This document shows positions 11,546 to 23,394 of a stretch of DNA of 64,000 nt, in pieces. The stretch lies in contig JAPEHQ010000009.1 of assembly GCA_027405735.1 (NCBI GenBank), forward strand, positions 1,674,001-1,738,000, written 5' to 3'. The position numbers and the translations under genes were made by a program. Numbering within the stretch: position 1 is the first letter of the stretch; each line of letters opens with the position of its first letter. This stretch comes from Mucor racemosus (taxonomy: Eukaryota > Mucoromycota > Mucoromycetes > Mucorales > Mucoraceae). A model generated the notes under the pieces. The model was not told the DNA's origin and did no database searches. It saw only the letters and a program-made list of their open reading frames with translations.

Positions 11546-12871
11546 TTTTGATAGAAAATGTGTTGTATGTTATGTTTTGAAGAAAAAGAGAAAACGATGA
11601 TCGTCCTGAGAAAACGCCCTTATATACATTACATATTAAATTACGCGAACACAAAAAATCAAGTTGTGATACACTAAAAGTTTTTTTTTCCTTTACTAGT
11701 TTTGGATCCGTTGGAAAGTGAATTTTCCCTGTATTCCATACGATCTTCTTTTTCGTTTCTCTTGAGTATATTATATATGTAATACAAATCTTAATTTTGT
11801 TTGGGGTGAAGACTAATACTGCATATAAAGAGCTAATGTATGAGACGGGTGATGATGATGTATGTAACTTATATAAAAGGTGAAGTGTAAGTTTGTTAGG
11901 CTACTTTTCTCGCTTTATATACTTGATATGCTTTCAAGGTTAGATAAAAAAAGAAATTTATTGTAGGGCTGAAGCGCATGTTTCATTTAATGATAACAAA
12001 TACCAGGTACAAGGGAGATTATGTAGCGCCTTGACTGACCAAGCGCACATGGCCCCTCGTCATTTTTTTCATGTCTGGTAAACCATCATAGCCTTCTTCT
12101 GAACATTCATTACTATAATCATGACATATATTGCTTAAATATATATATCCTCGAAAAAAGTGGTAAAATCCATTGATTTTTGAATATCTGAACATTATAC
12201 AAAGCTTGGAATAAATGCAATGAACACAAGCATTACATTTAGAAAGCTCATATATACGAATAATTTATCAATTGGTTTGATTTGGTTCAGAAAGAATAGA
12301 GCCTCTATCTTTATATATATTTATTTCAGTAATTTTAAGTATTCCGCAGTTGTGTTTTACTATATGAATTCCTCAATAACTTTTCAATAGTATAACTGCT
12401 TCCAATGTAATCCTCGTAAACCCTTTGAATTATTACTTTAACTTAACTTATAGTAAATAGAACGTGAGGAATACCTTTTGAATTCTATCCAGAATCGTTA
12501 AATTGAAGGCCGTTTGAACTAGTGTATATTTATCAAGCGTTGACCTCTCAGCTTAGCGAATATATTGCAGATAAATATCCAGAAATAAGCTTTCAAAAAC
12601 TGCAGTTTTTTTTTATGAAATTACAACAGATAGATAGGGTTAATCAAGGTTTGCTTAAAATTCAATTTCGAATCATGTGTTACTTTTTTTTTATTATGCG
12701 TCGTATATGGTTATTGATTGTAATAAGAAAAGGTTAATATATACCAGAATATAAATGTATTGCCCTAACACTAGCATTGACTTTAAATTGACCTAAAACC
12801 CATTGTAAAATTTAAAACCTATCATTTAGGTATTCATTTTTTGTATCTAATATAGATCGAATTAAAAGCTA
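11546..12871. other. Gene-free stretch upstream of the beta-trefoil gene
   Basis: It presumably contains the promoter of the minus-strand beta-trefoil gene. A small open frame near 12522-12737 has no domain and ends in hydrophobic low-complexity sequence, so I do not call it. The first copy of the 1.1-kb repeat begins near 12872. Confidence 0.45.
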
Positions 12872-13960
12872 TTCTGCATTTTTTGTTTCAATGAAAAATA
12901 TTGATTTTTCGTCGAGATAATCAAAATAATAGTTTGTATCACAGCTTAAAATCTATAGTAACGGGGCTCCAAAATTGATCTGAAAAAAAGATCGAAAAAT
13001 GGTTCAAAAAACAAAATTGCTTAAATGCTCATGAACTGCAAAGCAAGCCAACTTAGCGTATTAAATAGCTTTTGTACAGTTTTAAATTCTACATACATCT
13101 AAACAAAAATCAGAAAAACATTCTACATTAAATTTCGCGTAAAATGCAATTGATATTTTGAAGGTTTTTTGAAGATGCACATCACTTTTTATAAGGATAT
13201 TTACAATATAATTTATTTAAATAATGCGCAAAAACAGTATCTATCGAACAAGCTATTGTTGAACCTTATAGCTGCATTATTCGTAGAGAAAACATTATTT
13301 TTGTCAAAATTGTTTTCTGTTTCAGAATTTGGGATGAGGGTATATAAGGGAAAAATGGAAGCTAGAAATGGAGGTACCTTTTTGTACACATTTTTGAGGA
13401 TATCTCCACGAAAAATCAACATTTTGAAAAAAACTAAATTGGATCTAAGAGAGCTCAACAAGCTTGACAAGATGAATGTAAAAAGCGTACTACTCAATTT
13501 AACCAATATTTTGAAACCTACTATAGAAATGCTAAAAAAAAAAGAAAAAAAATAAAAGTGCTCAGAATTTTTTTATATTCAAATATGTTATAGAGCACTT
13601 CAAAACAAGTAAGTTTTATTATTAAAAAGTGTTAGTATAGCTTAATTATTTCTCGAGATATGAAGCCTCAAAGTTTTCAATCCATTAGCAGTGAAATACG
13701 CGTAAAAAATCTGAAACCTTAGCACTGAAAAATTAATACCAATTGTAAAAAATAGGATATTTCCGGATACTTGTTTTTGGATTAAAGGTGAACATCTCAG
13801 GTACATTGGCATATAATTTTATCTTGGTGTTATTTAATGAAAAAAATAGTAGAGCAGGAGTGAAAATTGCGACTTAGTTTTCGAGGGAGAAGCAGTGAAT
13901 TTTACGTGTTTTTGAGTCTTTAGTGAGATGTAAAATAAATTTAGGAATAGGTAACATAAT
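12872..13960 (+). repeat. 1.1-kb dispersed repeat, copy 1
   Basis: One of three clear copies in the window (others near 31396-33440 and 49000-50075), all in the same orientation. Shared landmarks in order are 'GATTTTTCGTCGAGATAATC', 'CATGAACTGCAAAGCAAG', 'GGGATGAGGGTATATAAGGG', 'GGTACCTTTTTGTACACAT', 'GAGAGCTCAACAAGCTTGAC', and near the end 'ATTTCCGGATACTTG' and 'CTCAGGTACATTGGCATA'. It carries an open frame (13169-13555) whose homologous part reads 'TFLYTFLRISPRKINILKK' in every copy. I do not recognise a transposase or reverse transcriptase. Terminal repeats are not obvious, so the borders are approximate. Confidence 0.8.
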
Positions 13961-14067
13961 ATATATATATATATTTATTAATTTTGAATGGTTCACTTCC
14001 TATGTGGAGTACTACTTATGATATCTTTGACCTTGTAACAACATAATGTACTAGTTTTCTTTAATGA

Positions 14068-14069
<2 letters not shown>

Positions 14070-14132
<63 letters not shown>
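14070..14132. repeat. 63-nt poly-T run
   Basis: An uninterrupted run of 63 T, the longest homopolymer in the window. It could be the A-tail scar of a retroposed element on the minus strand or simple slippage. No source gene is visible next to it. Confidence 0.9.
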
Positions 14133-14135
<3 letters not shown>

Positions 14136-14454
14136 GTTCCACCTATATATACTGTATATATAGCACTTCCATGTATTTATCATTTGAACTTGATAAATAT
14201 AAATATAATATTGTTATGATGGTCATTATAATTTGCATTGCCTCTTTGCTTTCAACCATTTCTCCTAATGCAGGAACAAATGTTGTTTTTTAGAGGGCAA
14301 GCTTTGGTTGGTATCAAATACATACAGTGTTTTCATATGCATATAAAGCAATAAACGTTTGGTAAACTAAAATTTATGCGTCAAATAATCAAATGTAATT
14401 TTTTTATTTGCTTTATATTGTACAAAATAAAATTATAATAATAATAAGAGATTT

Positions 14455-16880
14455 TCATCTTCTACTACATCGTCTACAGTACCATTCCTCCACTTGATCG
14501 CTTTCAGCAATTCCAACGCAATCTCCATGAAACCAAGTACTACAACCATCACAGGCAATCATAAAAGTACCATAATCAACCCTTGGATTCTCACAGATAC
14601 ATCTGATCTCTTCTGTGGATGTATGTCCATTCGCTGAGTTTGCAAAATTAGAAGCAGAATAAGCAAATGATCTCTGAGGAGTAGCAGTAGTTGCTGATCG
14701 TTGAGGAATTGGCGAAGAAAGATGCAGTTGTTGATTGTGCAATTGTTGATGATGAGTAGTATGATTTTTTTCTAATTTAACAGGCACCATTGTCGTATCA
14801 AAAGAGGAAGAAGATGAGGATGACGGTAATTGAGATATATGTGTAGTTAATTTTGTATATTTTGGAGTTTTCGGTTTTTCAGTGTACTGTAATTGCTGTG
14901 CAGGTTGCTGTTGCTCTGGAGCCTTGATTTTAAATCTAATTTTGGGAGTACTAGGTGATGATACACTGTCTTCATTCGAAGCAGAAAATGATTGTTGTGC
15001 AGAATTTTGAGAGAAATTAAGCATTAAATTTGGTGTTTTCTTATGCTTTTTCTTCTTTTCACTTGATGATCCATTTGGCGATGATGCTGAAGCTGCTGCA
15101 GATGAGGAGAAAGATGATAATGATATCGGGCCTGTCTTTACAGGGCTCTGCAATGGTTTAGTTGTAATAGTAGTAGGCTTTGTTGGTTGCTGTTGTGGTT
15201 GTTGCTGTTGTTGTTGTTGAGGTGGTTGCTGTTGTTGTTGCGATTGTTGATGCATTAATGACAAAGGCGATGATGGAATTGTTGGTGCTGATACCGACGA
15301 CGATGAAGACGAGGGTAAATCCGAAATTGTTTCAGCATTGGGATTCTCTTTCAATCTTTGCTCCATCAACTTTTGTCGTTCTAGAGCTTGTTGTTGTTCT
15401 GCAAGCATTCTCTTCTTCTTGATAATATATTTACTATCACCAGTTTTAATAGCATTAATATCAACACTGTGCTTACTAATTGTATGATTTGATAACGCAT
15501 TGAGGGACATTGGTGAAGATGATGATCCAGATGCTGCTCCACCTCTTGCCAATTTGTTCAATTTCTTCATGCCTGCCTTTTTTGAAGAAGCACCACCTGC
15601 TAATACAGCCAACATACTAGCTGATCTTGATAATCGAGATCCATCAGGGGAAGTGGGCATAGACCCAGGAGATCCGTATTCAAATCCATTCATACCTGCA
15701 GAAGTAGGTGTTGCTGGTGCAGTGCCATTGTTGGTAGTGGCGACATCGATCAATAAATTAGGAGCAGTTAATTTAGAAACGACCAAGGGTTCAGCAACAT
15801 GACGAACAAGTTCGTCAAACACACCAGAATCATGATTGAATAAATAATTGCCTGGTGCAGCTGCATTCTGTGTTTGTGCTTTGAATAGCTCATCCCTTCC
15901 ACTCAATCCTTCACCTAATCTATAATCAGGTGTCTTCATATTTTCCAAAGCCTCTGTAAGTGGAGCAATGGCAGCCTTCTTTCGTTTATGTGCTGACTCT
16001 TCCTCTTCGGCATCGCTTCGTTTATTTCCAGCTTTAATCAATAAGGAAAGTGGTTTCTGTTGTTGTAATTGTTGTTGCTGTTGCTGTTGTTGATCTTCAT
16101 TTTCTAATGCAAGGCTAGAATCTTCATAGGGTATAATATGAGTAAAAGGATTCTCAATTGGCTTCTTTCTCTTTTTGACAATAACGGGAAGAGGTAATGA
16201 TTCACCAGATGCTTGCTGTTGTAATTGTAATTGTTGTTGTTGTTTCTGTTCTTCGAGATGTTGTTGCTTTTGTAAGAGTAGTTTATCAACTTCATCCATG
16301 ACAGTATCTTCTTTAATTTCAGGGAAAGGTGGGAAATAAGGAGGAATATAATCAGGCAAAGTTGCTGTGTAAGGTGGTGAAGGTGGTGATTCTATTATTG
16401 GCGATTCTGTATCTGGTGATGGTATATCGAATTCTGGTACATCTCCAAACTTATATTCTATCATATCTTCGAAATTAGGTTTTCCTCCATTTACAACACC
16501 TTTATTGAATTATACAAGTATTAATAATTAATATATACAAATGGATCCTGTCATTTTTTACCTTGTAAAAGTCTTCCTGGATCTGACTGCGCTGACCAGC
16601 ATGGTGACAGAGATTTACCCTCATCCTCAAACCAAGATTTGAGAGATTTTGCATCAAGAGATACATCCTCAAGTGCTTCAACTAAATCTCTTGGTGTGCC
16701 TAATGTTCTACCATTCAAATTGGCATAAGCTGAAACTGTTGAGCCTAAAAGTTCAATGTATTGACCAAAGACATCAGTAAGAGTATCAATGGAATGATTA
16801 TTGGCTGCTTCGAAACCGGCACCCTGAATAATTTGTTGTGTAGCTGTTTTTAATATTGAATGACACACATTATCAGTCAT
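14455..16880 (-). CDS. TAF3: TFIID subunit TAF3 with histone fold and C-terminal PHD finger
   Basis: Predicted 787-aa nuclear protein in two exons (16562-16880 and 14455-16499) with a 62-nt intron whose splicing gives '...LLQGVVNGGKPNFEDM'. Residues 1-90 form a bromodomain-associated histone fold: 'ILKTATQQIIQGAGFEAANN' then 'LTDVFGQYIELLG', as in TAF3/TAF8. The C-terminus (about 735-787) is a PHD finger: 'IRCICENP', 'MIACDGCSTWFHGDCVGI' and 'WYCRRC' supply the Cys4-His-Cys3 zinc ligands. In animals the TAF3 PHD binds H3K4me3, and the aromatic residues and 'YGTFMIACD' fit that role. The middle is long and disordered, with Gln, Ser and Pro runs and lysine patches. This histone-fold-plus-PHD layout is the metazoan one; budding-yeast Taf3 lacks the PHD. 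It is divergently paired with the methylthioribulose-phosphate dehydratase gene across 191 bp. Confidence 0.9.
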
Positions 16881-16989
16881 ATTGATAGAACTATAATAAT
16901 ATTATCAAGTCAAAGAGTGAGAGTGTGAAAGAGAAAAGTAGAAAATGGTAACCAACGCGCTTGTTTCTTCCTTTGAGGTTGATTTAATG

Positions 16990-16997
16990 TGACGTCA
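16990..16997. promoter_or_regulatory. Palindromic CRE-type bZIP site in a bidirectional promoter
   Basis: A perfect TGACGTCA lies between the divergent TAF3 start (16880) and dehydratase start (17072), about 110 bp and 75 bp away. This is the consensus site of CREB/ATF-type bZIP factors (in fungi Atf1/Sko1-like). Its position in a 191-bp shared promoter makes function plausible, but it could occur by chance. Confidence 0.5.
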
Positions 16998-17071
16998 GTT
17001 AATCGATGTCTTGAAATATTGGAAAAAATTGCACCATCTCTCTACATTTCTTATCAACCATCATCTTTCAA

Positions 17072-17975
17072 ATGTCTACCATCAAGGAATCAGTGTCTGA
17101 ATCCGAGGCACTTTGCCTTAGCAACGATCCCCAACACCCTGCAAACTTGATTCCCGAATTATGTCGTTTGTTCTATCAATTAGGATGGGTTACAGGTACT
17201 GGAGGTGGTATCAGTATCAGAAATGGGTAAAACAAAATGACAGTTTTTTCCCCTCGGTTCCAGATCAATAATTAAACATTTACATTATAGTGATTATGTC
17301 TATATCGCCCCTTCAGGTGTTCAAAAAGAAAGAATGGAGGCTGCTCAATTATTTGTCATGAACTATCATGACCGTAGTTTATTAAGAAAGCCTTTGGTTT
17401 TAAAGCCCTCTGCTTGCACACCTTTGTTTTATAATGCTTATAGTATGCGCCAAGCTGGTGCTTGTATCCATACTCATTCACAAAATGCTGTCATGACAAC
17501 CTTGATGTATCCAGGAGAAACATTTGAAATCTCTCATCAAGAAATGATCAAGGGCATTCGTATTGGTTCAACCAAGAACAATTTGCGTTATTTTGACAAA
17601 TTGGTTGTCCCTATTGTTGAAAATACACCCGAGGAGGAAGATTTAACTGATAGAATGGCTGCTGTAAGTTTGTGCAATTGTTACCCCTCGGTGGGTTTTA
17701 TTAATAAAACTAAAATAGGCCATGGAAAAATATCCTGATACAAATGCTGTTCTTGTGCGTAGACATGGTGTTTATGTTTGGGGCGGTAAGTTTTTTTCTG
17801 TTAAAAAAAACAAGAGACATGACGCAGTATTAATCGATTTGTTCTTGTAGAATCATGGGAGAAGGCAAAGACTATGACTGAATGTTATGATTATCTCTTT
17901 GAAATTGCCGTTAAAATGAAGTCTATTGGTATTGACCCTGCTGTAAAGCCTGCTAGCGAACCTGATTACGAATAA
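17072..17975 (+). CDS. MDE1: Methylthioribulose-1-phosphate dehydratase
   Basis: Predicted 239-aa cytosolic enzyme of the class II aldolase/adducin fold that dehydrates 5-methylthioribulose-1-phosphate in the methionine salvage pathway (yeast Mde1, human APIP, bacterial MtnB). Four exons: 17072-17226, 17291-17663, 17719-17785 and 17851-17975. Diagnostic segments are '[16 protein letters not shown]' (about 38-53), '[11 protein letters not shown]', the zinc-binding '[12 protein letters not shown]' with two histidines, '[10 protein letters not shown]' with the likely catalytic acid region, and '[11 protein letters not shown]' with the third zinc histidine. The length is normal for the eukaryotic family. 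All introns are 55-65 nt with GT-AG ends. The promoter is shared with TAF3. Confidence 0.95.
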
Positions 17976-18371
17976 ATATGATTACATTGTATTTAAGATA
18001 CCTATTGCTAATTATTTTTACCGATTGCACCATTGTACTTGCTTTGGTTCAGCTATGCTCTCACTTTTAACCCTTGTAGTAGGATATTGAAGCCAAAAAA
18101 TCATTTTCAAAGAATTTTTTTGTCTACTTAAAAGGTAGAATTTTGCTGATTTTTAAACAAGATAATAATTTATGGGTATGCTTGTTTATGATTTTTTTTT
18201 TTTTTTTTTTTTTGCAAAAAAGCACTATCTATGTTGTTTTGGCATATTTTTAAAAGTTTCATTTTGGTTGTGAATCTGTGCGTAGTAGTGGTGCAGTAGC
18301 TGCCGCCTGCTACTGTTTTTTGAATGCCCGCTTCGAAATTTTTCGATTCTGTATCCTGAAAAAATGCAAAA

Positions 18372-18435
18372 AAGGGCTCTCAAGCCATAGCTGGGGTGTG
18401 TTTTATCCAATCAAGTGGTCGGATAATCTAGTTAT
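18372..18435 (+). repeat. Short dispersed repeat copy (mate at 23395-23440)
   Basis: The segment 'GGGCTCTCAAGCCATAGCTG' continues to '...GTCGGATAATCTAG'. It resembles, inverted, the sequence near 23395-23440, which reads on the minus strand as GGGCTCC...GCCATAACTGGGG and then 'TTTGATCCGACTAGA'. The latter resembles a pol III B-box (GGTTCGANTCC-like), which suggests decayed SINE-like copies. Only about 45 bp align. Confidence 0.4.
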
Positions 18436-18577
18436 TGGGTTTGAATTTATTTGTAAGCCAATAAAATTGCTTCGAATTCTAGTTATTGGGTTTTAATTCT
18501 AGTTATTGAGATTGAAATATTAGTTATTGAGCTTCAAATATTAGTTTTTGAGTTTAAAAATATCATTTTGAGTTTAA
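18427..18577 (+). repeat. Degenerate 20-21-bp minisatellite
   Basis: At least five imperfect units follow 'AATTCTAGTTATTGGGTTTT' in tandem between about 18474 and 18577, with a related unit at 18427. Later units drift to ATTAGTTATTGAG and ATTAGTTTTTGAG. It lies upstream of the exonuclease/transposase-like gene. Confidence 0.75.
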
Positions 18578-18892
18578 ATGTACAAAATGTGCCTGATTTC
18601 AACAGATAATATCCAACAATCTACAGAAAAAATGATAAAACAAGTGAATCTTGTTGAGAAGTTTCATAGCCAAATAACAATAATCATACATTAAACCCCA
18701 ATAAGTTAAAAATTAATCTTATTATTAAAATGAAGGGGTCTTAATAACCCTGCTTGACCTTGAAATGTCAATTAATCGCAATCTTAACCCCTGAGAGTTA
18801 ATAAAAATATATAAATATGTAAAATCTGTCATAATAAAACCTTCGAGTTGTGCTTCATTATCTTAGATTTCTTATTCTAATTGATTCAAAAA

Positions 18893-21800
18893 ATGACTAA
18901 GTCTAACAATATTGGTCGTGGCCGAAAAAATGGTTCTAGAAACAAAAAGATAATAGACCCATCTCAAAAGATATTGAACTCATTTTTCATGACCGAATCA
19001 AACAATCAAAGTAGTTCTCCATCAAACGAGACATCAAGTTCTGACTCGATTCTATTAGCCGAAAACTCTAATTCTGAGGTAATCTTAAAAGTTGCTATCA
19101 TTAATGTTAAGCAGCGTTCTAATATTTTCACAATATGTAAACATAGGCAAATGTAATCGCAAACCAGAATCTCAATGCTACCTTTGTGCCTTTAGACGAC
19201 GGTTTAGACGCTGATGATGACGATGATGACGATGATGAAGATCAAGATACTCTTCCTATCAATATGTCTACTATCCATAAAGAAGAAGAAGAGTTTCTTC
19301 AAATCATAGAAGATAGTCCAGTGGACATTTTAACGAAGAAGGTTCTTGATAGATTGCGAAAGGGCCCAAATCGTGGTAAAGCGCCTTCCGAATACACTGA
19401 AGGAAAGACTTTCTGGGTATCTCAAGGTAGTCCTAGCTTTAATCTTAATGTGTACCATAATCAAGGATGGCCAAGGCCGGATGTGTTATACATGCCTCGC
19501 TTGTTTTTGTGGTTTCCTCAATATTTAATGCCGGGTGAATCAAAACTTTCTTGTCCTAAATGTGATAGTAATCTAAATGTCAAAGGCTTTTTGGAAAATG
19601 CTCGCCGTATTATTGATGTCAACGAGTAAGTAATAATATTTTTATCTATGACAACTTTATAATTAAACTACTTATTTTAGCTCATTTTATATGATGTCTT
19701 CTCGCTATGTATGTTCCAAAAATACGAAGCATAGTTATACAGGTTACGACAGTGAAGTCATCCGACAGCTTCCTTACCATGTACAAAGTGATTTCCCGGC
19801 TCTTTTAACTCACAAATCTGGTATTTCAATAATGTTAGTTGACCTATTACGTCCATTGATGCAAAATTCAGTTGGTCCAGGACGTCTGCACAAAACCCTT
19901 CAAGAAATGCATCATTTAAGATACGATAAACTCCAGTATCAATATCTTGCTGCAGCTTATTCGCATAAGTCAAATAACTCCTTTGGGAATGGGAAGGCAG
20001 CCGAGTTTTCTGAATTCCATGATAAAAAAGGTTACAACGGTAGTGTTCCTTCGGCTTCTTATATTGGATATGTGTATACTAGCTACATGGATAATATCAA
20101 GGACCGTGTTGATTCTGAGATGATGAAGCTTGGTGGTATTATACTAAAAGGAGATCATACTTTTAAGATAATCAAGCAAATCGCACAATTAAATGGTGTC
20201 TCTATCTTTACTGCTTTGTATACGTTGTGCAATGAATTTGAAGAAATTCGCATGATGGTCTTAGCATCAACTAAATCACTTCCCCAATTAGAAGAAAGCT
20301 TTGCTCAGATGATGAAGACATACCTTGCAAACCAACAACCCGAGCCAAAGGTGTTTTACACTGATAATGTCGTTGGTGATCAGCAATCTTTGGAAAAATG
20401 GATACCTTCATTGACAAAAAATGTTGTCCACACAAATAGTGAAATAGAAGGAAATCCCAATCTCCCTCATTATAAGGTCCCTGATAATGTCACAGTTTTA
20501 TATCTTTCAGCAGGCAAACAGATGGATTTAATGGCGTCAAGAATTCTTGATTATTTGCAAACAGACCCCAATACCGGCGAAGTTATTCCAGTTTACATTG
20601 GCTTCGACTGCGAATGGAATGTTAATCTGATTAGAACTAAAACAATCGTTCAGAAGGTTTCTTTAATACAAATTGCGCATCAAGACAATGTTTACTTATT
20701 CCATTTGAAGAAAAGAGCTCACTTACCAAGACACCTCAAAACTCTGCTTGAATGTAATGATGTTGTAAAGATTGGACGTTCTGTCAAGCAAGATCTTATG
20801 AAGCTGTCCCGAGATTATGCAATTTCTAAAGCTAGCTATGATACATTTGCTTTTATTGAATTAAGCAGCAAGTATTTGGAGTTAGGCTACGTGGACAAAT
20901 TGAAGGGGTGCTCATTACAAAGTCTCTGTCAAGACATTTTTGGAAAGTACTTACCAAAGCCAGTTGGAATAAGATGCGGTGATTGGGAGTCCTCCGATCT
21001 TACCAAGGAGCAAAGAGAATATGCTGCAAATGATGCGTATGTAGCTTTACATTTGAATGCCGCAATGGATGCTTTGCCACAACTTAATTGTATTATTAAG
21101 AAACCTGTATCTATTAACACGTATGTCAACCTATATGCTACGTCAAATACATGTAGAGGTCGCCAATTAGCCGTTGGAAAGGTTGTTGAAAGAGCCGAAG
21201 GTTGTAGTAAATGTTTGCCGGTGAAGGTCTTGAATGTCTTCAAGTATAGAGCTCTTGCACCAATTTGTAGCCACGATAACAGAAGTTCCGATAGAAATAG
21301 AATAACCTTTGAGGCTATTAAGGATGAGTTCCTGATTATTAACGTCGATACCCGCTGTTTGCGTACAGCCAGAAGTGATATTGAAGATGAAACTCCTTTA
21401 CAAGCTGATGAGGCTGCTACTATTCCAACTTTGGTGCTTAAAGACGCTTTTCACCTAATGGATTTCATCTCGGTTTCGGAGAAGCATGGAATGCACAAGG
21501 AGTTTATGGCTCGTTTTCGAGATGCTTTGTTTCTCGTGAATGAAGAAGACAAGAAACGGGTTACCGAAGCCTTAAAACGCAACCAGATAACCTGGGACCG
21601 TATGGTAAAAGCAAGGCCTAGCTGGATTTCCAAACGGATTAGACGCACAATTCCTCCTCCAAAGCAACTTTATCCGGTTGTTGCAGCTCTCTTTAGCCAT
21701 TATGGTAATTCATTGGATCTCAAGACTGGTCTAAAACTGTTCGACAAACAATGTCAATCTCAAGCTGCCAAGATTCTCGATGCAATCAGTAAAGGCCATA

Positions 21801-23077
21801 TTTCGGATCCTGTTGGTGTACCTTTATATTATACAAGAAGAATTGATGAGTTCGGTCTCCCAGTCTATCGCTGTGTCAGAGGAACCAATAGTTTGGAGGG
21901 TGGTGTTCACACCAATATTATAAGGAAATTCTCGATGTATAATGCTTCCCCTAGATTGACAAATTGTCTATTAGCCGATTATAGGCTTCGACATAATACT
22001 GATGTAAGTATATTATAAGTTAAATGAAAGAGCTTGTTACTAAATATTTTCTTCAAGGTTGGTTCTTTGAATCGATACAATATAAAGCATACTGGTCATT
22101 ACAATCCTTGGCTAACTCATGGCATCAACCATTTAAAAAGTGAACTCGGTCTTACAGTACAAGGATCTTACCATGATCCTGATGGTAATGCTATCCATTT
22201 TGATCCAAAAGGTGAAACTTTCGGTATTTGTCCTATATCAGACGTTGCAAGAGCATATTTCAACATGTTGCCATTCAACGAATCTGACTCTGCAAAGAAC
22301 GAAGATGCGCCTTCAAACAAGCCTACTGATACTGAAGATGTTTCTGATGATGGCATTGCTAGTGATGTTGATTCTAGTAGTTATTCCTTGGTTACCCAAG
22401 TTTTGCAGCTCTCTGCATTACCATTGATTAAAGCCTCGAAATTAAATTTATCCCAGTATCAATATCTTGCAAGCTGCCAGAATGTGAAGTATGCTATTGT
22501 ACCTGTACATACAGATGAAGAGAGAATACTGTTTTGGAACATATACAATGATCTGAAAATGCATGAAAAGACCAACCCCGATTTCATGGAAATGGCTCAA
22601 GAATGGTGTAAACGCTGCAATCACACTAATGGAAAACTCAAAGAAAATCAGCAGCCAGTAGTGTTTTATAAGATACCCGAGATTCTTGAATCTTTTTTCA
22701 ATAAGTATCAAAGTAACAATACCTACAAAGACTGTGTCAAGATCCCTCAAAATGCAGAGATGATCAAAAAAGTTAAGAACGCAGTTGATTCTTCAAAAAG
22801 ACCAGCTGCATCTTTTCCTCCTGCTATTCTCCCATCACCTCTTCGAGGTAGTCTCTCATTTGCTCCACTAACTTCAAACAAGAGAAAATCTGATGATCCT
22901 TTACAGCCTGATCACTCTCAACTCATTGCAGGTCCTGTACTTTTGACAACTGATATTAATTCTGTAAAAAAACCTAGAACAAGAAGGTGTACCAGATGTA
23001 AAGCAATTGATCCTGAAAACATGTATAAATGTCCAGGAAAACAACATATAAAAAACTGCAAGCATTACTCGCCTTAG
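18893..23077 (+). CDS. Large transposase-like protein with an embedded DEDDy (WRN/RNase D-type) 3'-5' exonuclease
   Basis: Predicted 1335-aa protein in four exons: 18893-19078, 19147-19625, 19681-22003 and 22058-23077. The N-terminus is basic, then Ser- and Asp-rich. A zinc-binding region follows ('FLWFPQYLMPGESKLSCPKC' and 'YVCSKNTKHSYTG'), which resembles DUF6729. A transposase-like part has 'ILKGDHTFKII' (D380) and 'VFYTDNVVGD' (D450). A complete DEDDy exonuclease domain then occupies about 520-690: 'IGFDCEWN' (D531, E533), 'RSVKQDLMKL' (D593) and 'REYAANDAYVAL' (Y669, D673). The transposase-like sequence resumes ('LYPVVAALFSHYGNSLDLKT', 'RGTNSLEGGVHTNI' with E961, 'GHYNPWLTHGI'). The C-terminus is Cys/His-rich ('RRCTRCKAIDPENMYKCPGK'). 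All exonuclease residues are intact and the frame is unbroken, so the protein is probably functional. I found no terminal inverted repeats or target duplication around it; it may be a domesticated gene or an uncharacterised transposon. The DDE reading is inference. Confidence 0.85.
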
Positions 23078-23354
23078 ATTTATAAATTTTTTATCCAAGT
23101 TATTACTCATTATCACCACTAACTCAAGTCATTAAACTGAAATTATCGACTACAGATTCAATAAAACAATCCAATGTCTCATAAACCTGCTTTTTTTCAT
23201 TCTTCAATTTACACAAATTTGATCTTAATCTAATGTATATATATACAATAACTTGGAAATATAGATACATTTAAGCTAGGATTTAATGTGTTTAGTATTT
23301 TTTAATCGAAATGACATATTTTCATTAATTAATGCACATTTTACCGAATTTTTT

Positions 23355-23390
23355 CTTTTTCAGGAAGGCTTCGCCCTCCTGAAAAAAAAA
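23355..23390. other. Hairpin with T/A-rich outer stem
   Basis: TTTTTCAGGAAGGC and GCCCTCCTGAAAAA flank a three-base loop, giving a stem of about 14 bp with one mismatch. A long A run follows. It directly adjoins the short dispersed repeat at 23395-23440, so it may be the structured end of that element on the minus strand. It could also act as a 3' end structure for the gene ending at 23077, but it lies 280 bp away. Confidence 0.5.
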
Positions 23391-23394
23391 AAAT

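Noticed and set aside
15180..15802. Plus-strand frames opposite TAF3
   Set aside because: Valine- and alanine-rich complements of the Gln and Ser runs of TAF3; no independent support.
18427..18577. Possible CRISPR array
   Set aside because: The units are about 20 bp, directly adjacent and degenerate with no spacers. This is a minisatellite in a eukaryotic genome.
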